Below are positions 39,601-47,231 of a stretch of DNA of 64,000 nt, one piece after another. Each line of letters opens with the position of its first letter. Position 1 is the first letter of the stretch. The notes under the pieces are model-generated. The model saw nothing but the letters and a program-made list of their open reading frames with translations, had not been told where the DNA came from and did no database searches. Both the position numbers and the translations under genes were made by a program. Origin of the DNA: Pseudoalteromonas ostreae (GTDB lineage: Bacteria > Pseudomonadota > Gammaproteobacteria > Enterobacterales > Alteromonadaceae); the NCBI RefSeq assembly GCF_018069805.1, contig NZ_JAGPYN010000009.1, positions 62,001 to 126,000 on the forward strand, given 5' to 3'.

Positions 39601-39937
39601 CAACAGAGAGTTAAAACCTGAGGCAGAAAAGTTATTAGCAGAACTTGAGGATAGCGAAGACTATAAACAACAAATAGCTAATCAAATGCAAACTGGAAAC
39701 AATACAATCCTCACAAGAGTCGATTTACTAAAAGCGAAATTAGCTCTTAATAATGAAAAACTAAGTGAGTTTTGCTTAAGCGCTATTAAAGCTATTGCCG
39801 CAACAGCAAAAACAAGTCTAAGCATTCAAATAAGTTACCCGCTTGTGCAAGCTTATACCTGCTTAAACAGAGAAAACGAGATATCAGAAATAAAAACAAG
39901 CCTAATTAACTTAGGTATTGCTAATTTTGCACTATAA
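36683..39937 (+). CDS. CadC-like winged helix-nSTAND NTPase-TPR regulator
   Basis: The 1084-residue protein begins with an OmpR/CadC-type winged helix (about 1-108: ...LHKIITQLRKAFDD...IETIRKRGYRI). An nSTAND NTPase follows, introduced by PFVGLSAFTPNEADVFFGR, with P-loop GSSGSGKS (167-174), a Walker B-like FLFIDRLEVLL and an inhibitory-type helical region. One membrane helix lies at about 587-610 and TPR-like repeats fill the C-terminal 450 residues. It is a signal-transduction ATPase that probably binds DNA on the cytoplasmic side and senses through its C-terminus. A small protein gene follows closely and a protease-chaperone pair is next, so these are likely its regulated output. The ligand is unknown. 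Confidence 0.85.
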   Translation: MSTSLFFVGEWQITPATNTLRLGETIKQLEPKAMDVLLLLCEKQGEILTSEEIINHCWHTIDVGDNPLHKIITQLRKAFDDKASDPKFIETIRKRGYRIIAPIRFPLDDEQKASHSKWQGSSPFVGLSAFTPNEADVFFGRSKQINTLLQRVSAQISFGRAFSLLLGSSGSGKSSLVNAGILPALMSESGFDGFRVESYCQLDFADITKDRLFLDLASTLLDLEINDAPVLSDMSADTLSELLQNAPEQVIERCQMALKQSQTPHIKPYLFLFIDRLEVLLSSPVFSEQERSQFLTIIELLATGNCMIIFSACRNDFYPQVVNQPSLMAGKASGAHFDLLPPTRSELKQMIRLPALAAGLSWQLDPEHQTPLDEMLCNDTANNPDALPMLQYTLQQLYLQRSEDDELLVSQYQALGGIEGAIGQKAEHVFTQLPKQQQSQLSLVLSKLITLHADGETLTSRAARWDELTTPAQTQLAQAMVDSRLFVSHLKNEQACFSLAHEALLRHWQRAIDWINQHQQSLAIKSRLQIATERWLNEQKHADFLLAQGKPLQEAQSLINNAMFSLSAAELSLIKASNRRAKRKKTVLQATAVALILLSFIATFMSVRSYHAEQVAQQQRLEAESLLGFMVGEFADKLRSVKRMDLLDGISNKALEYFTNQAQDEASFFSFNDQKAEFNNRFQYAQTLEAMGEVAYSRGKTDEAFTAFENARTRLEALLKIQPNNLELLTLAGANAFWLGQLHYDKSDYAATEPFFKKYHAYSEKMYSLAPNDFNSIMELSYSYNSLGSLYTNLSNYNEAKTSFTLSLELKNKALELKPNNKNLLRDRADTISWLAKTEENLGNFNAALTMLESASKELNNMLINYPNDASLFKSIANIYIQQSYLLSYLPNKQDAYEKAQQATKTIDKARLQDPKSKYFQRSYYRFLAHQLMLSPNKNIDKRISYIINFVQTQGFNSNFTINTQISLIHYFINRELKPEAEKLLAELEDSEDYKQQIANQMQTGNNTILTRVDLLKAKLALNNEKLSEFCLSAIKAIAATAKTSLSIQISYPLVQAYTCLNRENEISEIKTSLINLGIANFAL

Positions 39938-39960
39938 CCATGAATACAAAAGGAAATAAT

Positions 39961-40347
39961 ATGAATAACACTCAAAACCTAATTCACTTTACTGTCAATA
40001 TTGAACTAAACAGTAACAACAGCGCCAATTTTACATACTTTATAGATAACAAAGAAGTCTCTGGCGGTGGTGTTGTCAGAACCGAAACTGCGGGTATTTA
40101 TAGCTTAAATGAAACAACTCTTGGTAGAGGTTTTTTATTCACCGGAGCCACTATCACAGATAAAGAAGGGGACTGTGCTGGTGATTTTACATCAGAAGTC
40201 AATGATGATGGCCAATCAATCACCATCACAGACAGCCATGAAAATAATGGCACTGTGTGCTTAATTTTTAACGTTGTATGTAAAGGAAAAGCGTATGAAA
40301 GCGCTGATCCTCAAGTTGAAAATGAAAAAGAAATTAATAACGCTTAA
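39961..40347 (+). CDS. Small acidic beta-rich protein of unknown function
   Basis: Two ATGs compete; I prefer 39961, which has AAGGA six to seven bases upstream, over 39940, which has none. The 128-residue protein has no signal peptide. Its alternating strands (IHFTVNIELNSNNSANFTYFIDN) suggest a beta-sandwich, and two or three Cys residues are present. The tail SADPQVENEKE is acidic. It recalls small proteins called DP-EP family in marine gammaproteobacteria, but I am not sure of that. It lies 23 bp after the nSTAND regulator stop and is followed by a strong terminator. Confidence 0.7.
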   Translation: MNNTQNLIHFTVNIELNSNNSANFTYFIDNKEVSGGGVVRTETAGIYSLNETTLGRGFLFTGATITDKEGDCAGDFTSEVNDDGQSITITDSHENNGTVCLIFNVVCKGKAYESADPQVENEKEINNA

Positions 40348-40630
40348 TTTTTTAAATTGCACAGGGCTGATTTATTCCTGTGCAATTTTTTATAAGCCAT
40401 ACACCTTAACGCCAACACTTACGAATAAACACCATCAATAACCAACCCTTTATTACTACTCTATAATAAAAACCTAAACTTTCAATTGCTTAATGATTTA
40501 ATATACGAAACAATCTAATAACAAATTGATTTATATATCAAAAATATAAAAATAAGGATTGTATAATTTATGTATATTAAAAAAACCCTGCTAAGCTGCT
40601 GCCTACTCGGTGCATTTAGCAGCCTAGCTG
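40333..40630 (+). repeat. Direct repeat, left copy (terminator, protease promoter, start of protease gene)
   Basis: This stretch is repeated with roughly 80 percent identity by eye at 42796-43065. It includes the terminator, the A/T-rich leader with TGATTTAATATACGAAA, and the beginning of the protease signal peptide. Confidence 0.8.
40354..40390 (+). terminator. Rho-independent terminator
   Basis: A 12-bp stem AAATTGCACAGG / CCTGTGCAATTT is followed by a T-run. An almost identical copy lies at 42814-42850 as part of a larger duplication. Confidence 0.88.
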
Positions 40631-42342
40631 CAGATAACTTAACCAATAGCGACCCACTCACGCCTTACCAATGGCATTTAAATAACACCGGTCAAAATAG
40701 CTTTACGACAGACACGGTTGCTGGCGAAGATTTACATTTACTTAATACTGATATGCAAGGTATTCAAGGTGATGGTGTTACTGTCACTATCATAGACAGC
40801 GGGATCGAGCTTAGTCACCCTGATTTAGTCAATAATGTCACCGCAGGCTCACTTAATTTGTTAACTGGCACTGCAACACCAACCGATAACACCGGTCACG
40901 GTACCGCTGTGGCGGGTATTATTGCCGCGCAAGCCAATAATAATATCGGTGGCCGTGGTGTTGCGCCGCAGGCGAACATAGTCGGTTTTAATTACCTTGA
41001 TGCACAATCTACAAGTCATTGGCTGCAATCTCATGGTATGCCATTAACCGGCTCTGCAAACGCTCGCGTTTACAACCAAAGCTATAGTAGCAAACCGGCA
41101 TTATTTACCAATGTTGATGCAGAGCACGCCCTTAGCCTGCAATTAAAAGAGCGCGTAATGCAGCAAGTGAGCTTAAACAGTAACAACGGCTTAGGTGCAT
41201 TATTTGTAAAGTCGGCGGGTAATGCGTTTTACCAATACACTACGTTTATTGGCGATACACAATTTCAGGTATTCCCGTATGAGCAGCAACAACAATTTAA
41301 TAACGCGGGCTTACCCTTTCATAACGCTAATTTAAGTGCGGATAACGCCAGTTTTTGGAATATGCTGGTATCGGCCTATAACGCTAACGGTAAATTAGCA
41401 TCGTACTCCTCTGTCGGCGCTAATGTATTTTTAACCGCCCCCGGTGGTGAAAACGCGCAAAGCCAAGCGGGTATTGTCACCACAGATATTAGCGGCTGTA
41501 ATGCCGGTTTTAATACCATCGACAGCACAACAGACACCCCCCTTCAAAACACCGGGCTAGATAGCCACTGCGATGCCACCGCAGCAATGTATGGCACCTC
41601 TGCGGCAGCTGCAAATACATCGGGCGCTATTGCACTTGTTATGTCGGCTAACCCGCAACTCGATGGCAGAACCATTAAACATATACTCGCCAGTACAGCG
41701 CGTAAGCTGGATGCCAATAATACCGGTGTTGATATTAATTTTACTGATAATTATGGTGATGCAACCCGCTACAATGCCATCCCTGGTTGGCAGCAAAATG
41801 CGGCGGGATACAACTTTCACACTTTTTATGGCTTAGGCGCAATCGATGTTGATGCTGCTGTAACGATGGCTCAAAACACCACATCGTCATTACCGGCATT
41901 ACACATATCAAACTGGCATAGTAAAAACACACCGCTCAGTATACCCGATGCTAACGTAAACGGTGTGCAAGATAGTCTAGCAATCACTGATAATCTAACC
42001 ATTGAGGCTGTGCAGTTAAAGCTATCTATTGACCATGCGCGCATGCGTGACTTAGCAATAGAGCTTATTTCTCCAGTAGGGACTCGCAGCGTTCTATTAA
42101 GCCCAAGAACAGGGTTAATAAACGCGGCCGATACCCCAGTGCAAAATGCCCTATTATTAAGCCAACATTTTTATGGTGAATCGGCAGCCGGACAGTGGAA
42201 AATTCGCTTAATTGATACCGACAATGGCACGAGCCAAACCTTACTTTACAGTGAGCAAACGGGCTTACTCAGCATGAACGACACCAATAATAGTGTAGAT
42301 GGCACGCTGCTATCTTGGTCTTTGCGTTTTTACGGCCACTAA
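40570..42342 (+). CDS. Subtilisin/kexin-like S8 serine protease with P domain
   Basis: The 590-residue protein has a signal peptide (cleavage near SLA-AD). It then starts directly with DPLTPYQWHLNNTGQ, so the usual I9 propeptide is missing. The catalytic triad is Asp76 (TIIDSGI), His110 (NTGHGTAVAG) and Ser344 (YGTSAAAAN), with oxyanion Asn218 in SAGN. A proprotein-convertase P domain fills about residues 450-590. This layout is that of the kexin-like protease ASP of Aeromonas sobria, which folds with help from a separate small protein encoded just downstream. Here too a small secreted protein follows by 13 bp. It is secreted or periplasmic. Targets are unknown. Confidence 0.92.
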   Translation: MYIKKTLLSCCLLGAFSSLAADNLTNSDPLTPYQWHLNNTGQNSFTTDTVAGEDLHLLNTDMQGIQGDGVTVTIIDSGIELSHPDLVNNVTAGSLNLLTGTATPTDNTGHGTAVAGIIAAQANNNIGGRGVAPQANIVGFNYLDAQSTSHWLQSHGMPLTGSANARVYNQSYSSKPALFTNVDAEHALSLQLKERVMQQVSLNSNNGLGALFVKSAGNAFYQYTTFIGDTQFQVFPYEQQQQFNNAGLPFHNANLSADNASFWNMLVSAYNANGKLASYSSVGANVFLTAPGGENAQSQAGIVTTDISGCNAGFNTIDSTTDTPLQNTGLDSHCDATAAMYGTSAAAANTSGAIALVMSANPQLDGRTIKHILASTARKLDANNTGVDINFTDNYGDATRYNAIPGWQQNAAGYNFHTFYGLGAIDVDAAVTMAQNTTSSLPALHISNWHSKNTPLSIPDANVNGVQDSLAITDNLTIEAVQLKLSIDHARMRDLAIELISPVGTRSVLLSPRTGLINAADTPVQNALLLSQHFYGESAAGQWKIRLIDTDNGTSQTLLYSEQTGLLSMNDTNNSVDGTLLSWSLRFYGH

Positions 42343-42355
42343 TAAAGGAATTTTT

Positions 42356-42790
42356 ATGAAAACGAATATGTTTATTACAGTACTTACCCTTGCCGTGAGC
42401 ATAACCTCACAGGCACACGCACACGGTTCAACCGCAGGTATAACACCCGGCGCTTCGATACTCGCCAGCTTAGCTAATCAACCCAACAACGCAAATAGCT
42501 TACAGCTTGGCGATATTATGACTGATAGCCAAAGCGGTACTGGCCTGCAACTCACCGGCGAAGTGTTACTACAATTAACGACGCAAGCCGATTTGTCTAA
42601 ACTGGTTACAAAATATGACTTGCAGTTAAAGCACCGCGTCGGCGATATTGTTGTTGTAACAACTGCCGCTGATAACCTTCAGCAACACGTTCACCTGTTA
42701 GCGCAAGAGCCAACAGTCAAACAAGCAACTATTGACCTGCGTGAGTTAGGGCTAAGCCCCGACCCGCAAGTTAAAAATAGAGAAGAATAA
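42356..42790 (+). CDS. Probable external chaperone/propeptide for the S8 protease
   Basis: The start is the ATG at 42356, preceded by AAGGA; it gives a 144-residue protein with a signal peptide (cleavage near AHA-HG). The part from about residue 65 (TGEVLLQLTTQADLSKLVTKY, then GDIVVVTTAADN) has the beta-alpha-beta pattern of subtilisin propeptides, which clamp the enzyme with a C-terminal tail. In Aeromonas sobria, orf2 in the same place encodes the external chaperone of ASP. I therefore infer that it folds and inhibits the upstream protease until maturation. Sequence similarity to ORF2 itself was not tested. Confidence 0.72.
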   Translation: MKTNMFITVLTLAVSITSQAHAHGSTAGITPGASILASLANQPNNANSLQLGDIMTDSQSGTGLQLTGEVLLQLTTQADLSKLVTKYDLQLKHRVGDIVVVTTAADNLQQHVHLLAQEPTVKQATIDLRELGLSPDPQVKNREE

Positions 42791-42795
42791 ACACT

Positions 42796-43160
42796 AACAA
42801 CGCTTAATTTTTTAAATTGCACAGGGCTGATTTATTCCTGTGCAATTTTTATGAGCCAAACACTTTAACGCCAACACATACCAAGCAGCATTATTAATAA
42901 CCATCCTTTAATAACTACTCTATAATAAGAACCAAAACTTTCGAATGGTTAATGATTTAATATACGAAAAAATCTAATAGTAAATTGATCTATATATTAG
43001 AAAGTCCCTCATAAGCTGATGCCTGTTCGCTACCTTTAACATACTGGCGATGTTAGCAGTCTTACAGTAATTCTCGCCAACTTAGTCAGCCTAAAACAAG
43101 CATGCTTTGACCTGCTTAAGTTAGGCTTATGCCATAATCCAAGAATAGTTAACAAAGGAA
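42796..43160 (+). pseudogene. Decayed second copy of the protease-chaperone cassette
   Basis: The left part (42796-43065) copies the terminator, leader and signal-peptide region of the S8 protease gene, but the ribosome binding site and start codon are deleted. From about 43066 to 43150 the sequence instead matches the end of the chaperone gene: ATTCTCGCCAACTTAGTCA is near ATACTCGCCAGCTTAGCTA, and TGACCTGCTTAAGTTAGGC is near TGACCTGCGTGAGTTAGGG. A full cassette was thus duplicated and then lost its middle. The remaining sequence to 43328 contains no gene. Confidence 0.75.
42814..42850 (+). terminator. Rho-independent terminator (duplicate)
   Basis: It has the same 12-bp stem, loop and T-run as the terminator at 40354-40390 and would end the protease-chaperone transcript. 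Confidence 0.85.
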
Positions 43161-43328
43161 AAATGATTTACATCGCCGTACCGCATTAAATCAACCCTGC
43201 ACACATTAAAAATAAAACCATTAAATTCAACAACTTAAAAACAGAAGGTTACCAGAAGGTATATTTGCTGTTTTTTTCATAAATTAGTAGACACCAAAAA
43301 CGTATAGCAAAGCGTAAAGGAAAACAAC

Positions 43329-44324
43329 GTGTCTAAGCAAACAACAAAAAATAGCCAAATACTCAGTACCACACAGCAATCAACAGCGGCCGGAAAAACA
43401 TTGACGACCTGCCTGTCGCATATACAGTTTGGCGCATTAATTGAACTATTTAATGGTACTGCTGAAGGTGTTTTTGTGATCGATGAACAAGGCACATTTG
43501 AATTTGTTAATCCGATGGCGGCGCAGCTTTTAGGTGACTCTCAGCAGTCGCTGATTGGGCAGAGCTTACTACAATTTTTACACGAAACTGATCGTGATAA
43601 ATACATGTATACGTTACTAAACTGGTTAGATATAAAAGATACTCGCCTTAACTTTGGTCCTAATGAAGTTAAAATAAATAAACTCGATGGCTGTATAATT
43701 GAAGCCGATTTATCTATTTCTAACATGCCACAAAGTATTGCCTGCGCACAAAAATTATACGTTTGTATATTACATGATTTAAGCGCGCATAAAGCGGTAT
43801 TTAATCAATTAAAAATACAAGCATCGACAGATCACTTAACCGGCCTTGCTAACCGTTTTATGCTTGATGAGTCATTAAATAAATTTTGGGCAGAGAGTAT
43901 TCAAAGCCATCAGCCTTTAAGCACAATACTGATTGATGTTGATTATTTTAAAAATTTTAATGACAACTACGGCCATATAAAAGGCGATAAATGTTTGCAA
44001 AAAATTGCCAAAGTAATTTTGCAATGTATACCGTCAAGAGATTGTTTAGCCGCTCGTTATGGTGGTGAGGAGTTTGCAGTTATTCTGCCGCGTTGTAACC
44101 GTGATAGTGCGCAAGTGGTAGCCAAGCATATACAACAACAAATTAATGCCATGTCATTTACTGATATTGGCCTACCGCCAGAAGTTAAAGTAAGTGTGAG
44201 CCAAGGTATTGCCTGTGAATTTGATAATCAATACCGCACCTGCGAAGCGCTAATATGTGCCGCTGATACGGCTCTATACAGAGCAAAAACTGACGGTAGA
44301 AATAAGATCAGCACATGCTTATAA
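43329..44324 (+). CDS. PAS-GGDEF diguanylate cyclase
   Basis: The 331-residue protein starts at a GTG with AAAGG eight bases upstream. It has a PAS domain (about 40-155, with AEGVFVIDEQGTFEFVNP) and a GGDEF domain (about 165-330) with DHLTGLANR, metal Asp in DVDYFKNFND and the active-site loop GGEEF. It should make cyclic di-GMP in the cytoplasm in response to a signal sensed by the PAS domain. No membrane helix or inhibitory RxxD site is obvious. It is transcribed alone, downstream of the decayed cassette. Confidence 0.92.
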   Translation: MSKQTTKNSQILSTTQQSTAAGKTLTTCLSHIQFGALIELFNGTAEGVFVIDEQGTFEFVNPMAAQLLGDSQQSLIGQSLLQFLHETDRDKYMYTLLNWLDIKDTRLNFGPNEVKINKLDGCIIEADLSISNMPQSIACAQKLYVCILHDLSAHKAVFNQLKIQASTDHLTGLANRFMLDESLNKFWAESIQSHQPLSTILIDVDYFKNFNDNYGHIKGDKCLQKIAKVILQCIPSRDCLAARYGGEEFAVILPRCNRDSAQVVAKHIQQQINAMSFTDIGLPPEVKVSVSQGIACEFDNQYRTCEALICAADTALYRAKTDGRNKISTCL

Positions 44325-44447
44325 ACAACTATTTAACAATGAAGGTTTAATTTTAACAAACCGCTTTAATTACACATATACTATAGCTTAATATTATTTG
44401 TTCGTTCCTAATACGCTGTATACACTAGTTCAAAATATGACAGCAAC

Positions 44448-46979
44448 ATGGGATCAACAATGGCATTATTTAATAAGTTACCATTGCAACTTGCTATCGC
44501 AAGTACATTGGCTACCTCGGCGACTGCAATCGCTGTTGAGCAAAATGCTGAAAATACAGCAAAAGATATCGAAGTGATTTCGGTTACAGGCACACGTCGT
44601 AGTTTACGCAGCTTGTCGGAAAGTACAGTTCCTGTAGACTTGCTGACCAGTCGTGATCTAGCAACCACTGGCCAACTAGAAATAAGCCAAGTGCTTGCAG
44701 CGCAATTACCTAGCTTTAACTACCCAAGTGCAACCCTAGCTGATGGAACTGATCATGCAAAACCTGCAGTATTAAGAGGCCTAGCTCCCGATCACACCTT
44801 AGTACTGGTAAATGGTAAACGCCGTCACTCAGGTGCTTTATTAAATTTAGGTGGCACAGTTGGCCGCGGCTCTACGGCTGTTGATTTAAATAATATTCCA
44901 ACCTCTGCAATTAAACGTGTTGAAGTACTACGTGACGGCGCAGCTGCACAATATGGCTCCGATGCCATTGCTGGTGTGATTAATATTGTACTTAAAGATG
45001 CTGATGAAGGCGGCAGTGTAAGCTACACCTACGGTCAATATGATTCGCAAATGGCAGGCTCTGCACAGTTAAAAGAAACAATCATCGACTCGCAAGGTAA
45101 GCTTGGTTTTGTTAAAGGTGATGACCGCCGCGTTAACGATGGTATTACCCGTACTGCAAGTGCCAATGCGGGCTTTTCGCTTAGCGAGAATGGCTTTATC
45201 AATATCTCTATTGAAACCCGTAACAACGAGCCAACTAACCGCTCAGGTATTGATGAGCGAGAACAATATAATCGTGATGAAAACGGCGCGCTTGATCCAA
45301 AAGAGCTGACATTTGACCGTTATAATCACCGCTTTGGTAAAGCCGATGTTGAAGATATCGCGCTATTTTATAATCTTGGCTACGACTTTAGTGATGACTT
45401 ATCACTTTACTCTTTTGCCAGTTATTCAAATCGTAAAGGTAACTCAGGCGGTTTCTATCGTCGTGCCAAAGACAACCGTAATGTGCCAAGCGTTTATCCT
45501 GATGGGTTTTTACCAAACATCGACACTGATGTAGACGACTATTCGTTTGCTATCGGTTTAAATGGGGTTAGTAATGATTGGACATGGGATATCAGCACTA
45601 ATTATGGTCGTAATGATTTTGCTTTAGGTGTTAGCAATAGCATCAATACCTCTATGGGTGCTAACAGTCCGACAGAGTTTGATAATGGCGCATTAGTGTA
45701 TGAACAATTCCTTGTTAACATGGATGCCAGCAATAGCTTTGACTTGGGCTTGCCTGATGACGTGTTTGTTACTATTGGTACTGAATATCGCCATGAAAAC
45801 TACCAAATCAAAGCCGGTGAACAAGCTTCTTATTTAACGGTGCTTGATGCACAAGGCGTACCTGTTGCCGCTGGTGGCGCACAAGTTTTATCAGGTTTTT
45901 CACCGGATAGTGCAACTGATAAAAGCCGCCATAACATTGCCCTATTTGCTGAATTTGATACCTACCTCACTGAAAATTGGAATGCTGTGCTAGCAGGTCG
46001 ATTTGAAGACTATAGTGACTTTGGCAGTACTTTTACAGCGAAACTTGCCAGCCGCTATAGCATTACTCCTTCATTATCGTTACGTGGTGCTATCAGTAGT
46101 GGTTTTAGAGCACCGTCTCTTGCACAAACGTCTTATAAATCAGTCAGCACTGTATTTGAAAATGGCGTACCTAGAGAAGTCGGATTATTTCCAAGTAGTG
46201 AGCCTGCTGCCAAAGCGCTTGGCGCAAAAGATTTAGACGCTGAAGAGTCTGTCAATATGACCGCTGGTTTTATCTTCACAGAAGGTAATTTTAGCTTCAC
46301 GCTTGATGCTTATCGTATCGATATTGATGATCGCATTGTGCTTTCTGAAAACTTAGAAGGCCCTGCTGTTGAAGCTATTTTACAACAAGCCGCTGAGCTT
46401 AATACCCAAAGTGTGCGCTACTTTACCAATGCGATTGATTCGCGTACACAAGGGGTAGATATTGTTGCCACCTATTTACTTGGTTTAGCTGACTATGGTG
46501 ACTTACGCTTAAGTGCCGCTGTAAACTTTAACGATACAGAAGTTACTCATGTGAAAGACAATCCACCAGAACTGGAAGCGTTAGGTGATGGATATCAATA
46601 CTTTGCACGACGTGAAATTTCTCGATTCGAAAAAGGCACACCAGCAGATAAATGGAACCTGTCTGCAACATGGGATTATGAAAATATACAGGCCACGCTT
46701 CGTGCAACACGCTATGGTGAAGTAGTTGATACCTCAAGTAGTGCAGAGGGCGATGAGCTTCTAAAAGCAAAGTGGCTCACCGATATTGAAGTAGCGTATC
46801 GTCCAACGGAGCAATGGAAACTTGCTTTAGGTGCTAATAATCTATTTGATCAGTACCCGCAAGATACGGTAAGTAATATAGGTTATAGTGATTTCAACCA
46901 AATTTTCACTTACAGCGGGTTCACGCCATATAGTTCAGATGGCCGCTTTGTTTATGCGAATGTAACGTTTAACTTTTAA
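44448..46979 (+). CDS. TonB-dependent receptor
   Basis: The 843-residue outer-membrane receptor has a signal peptide (cleavage near AIA-VE), a TonB box-like DIEVISVTGTRR, a plug domain with LRGLAPDHTLVLVNGKRRH and VEVLRDGAAAQYGSDAIAGVINI, and a barrel ending in Phe. It is of the large Alteromonadales type often linked to carbohydrate, peptide or unknown nutrient uptake; no substrate gene lies nearby. An internal ATG four codons downstream (44460) is an equally plausible start, since neither has a clear ribosome binding site. Confidence 0.9.
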   Translation: MGSTMALFNKLPLQLAIASTLATSATAIAVEQNAENTAKDIEVISVTGTRRSLRSLSESTVPVDLLTSRDLATTGQLEISQVLAAQLPSFNYPSATLADGTDHAKPAVLRGLAPDHTLVLVNGKRRHSGALLNLGGTVGRGSTAVDLNNIPTSAIKRVEVLRDGAAAQYGSDAIAGVINIVLKDADEGGSVSYTYGQYDSQMAGSAQLKETIIDSQGKLGFVKGDDRRVNDGITRTASANAGFSLSENGFINISIETRNNEPTNRSGIDEREQYNRDENGALDPKELTFDRYNHRFGKADVEDIALFYNLGYDFSDDLSLYSFASYSNRKGNSGGFYRRAKDNRNVPSVYPDGFLPNIDTDVDDYSFAIGLNGVSNDWTWDISTNYGRNDFALGVSNSINTSMGANSPTEFDNGALVYEQFLVNMDASNSFDLGLPDDVFVTIGTEYRHENYQIKAGEQASYLTVLDAQGVPVAAGGAQVLSGFSPDSATDKSRHNIALFAEFDTYLTENWNAVLAGRFEDYSDFGSTFTAKLASRYSITPSLSLRGAISSGFRAPSLAQTSYKSVSTVFENGVPREVGLFPSSEPAAKALGAKDLDAEESVNMTAGFIFTEGNFSFTLDAYRIDIDDRIVLSENLEGPAVEAILQQAAELNTQSVRYFTNAIDSRTQGVDIVATYLLGLADYGDLRLSAAVNFNDTEVTHVKDNPPELEALGDGYQYFARREISRFEKGTPADKWNLSATWDYENIQATLRATRYGEVVDTSSSAEGDELLKAKWLTDIEVAYRPTEQWKLALGANNLFDQYPQDTVSNIGYSDFNQIFTYSGFTPYSSDGRFVYANVTFNF

Positions 46980-46988
46980 TTAAACAAA

Positions 46989-47022
46989 TAACTACGGCCC
47001 ATATAAATATGGGCCGTAGTTA
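46989..47022. terminator. Perfect 15-bp inverted repeat after the TonB receptor
   Basis: The stem TAACTACGGCCCATA is perfectly repeated after a 4-base loop. No T-run follows on the plus strand, so it may be a transcript-stabilising or bidirectional stop hairpin rather than a classical terminator. Confidence 0.6.
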
Positions 47023-47231
47023 TGAAGGGTGCAATGATATGCTAAATTAAGCTGGTTTCTTTGACATTGAGCATGTCCTTTTTAATTATGTAACTCGCTA
47101 CTGCGAGAGCTGTACTTTATGATAGAAAAAAACCAGATGATACGCGCCAACCAGTTTTTTACTAAAAGTTCATACATCAGAAGTAAAACTACAATCAATC
47201 AGAGCAAGTAAACACCACCATACTTCGCATA

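Noticed and set aside
44448..46979. Siderophore receptor function for the large TonB receptor
   Set aside because: No iron-uptake gene or Fur-like site is nearby, and this receptor type is widespread with diverse substrates.
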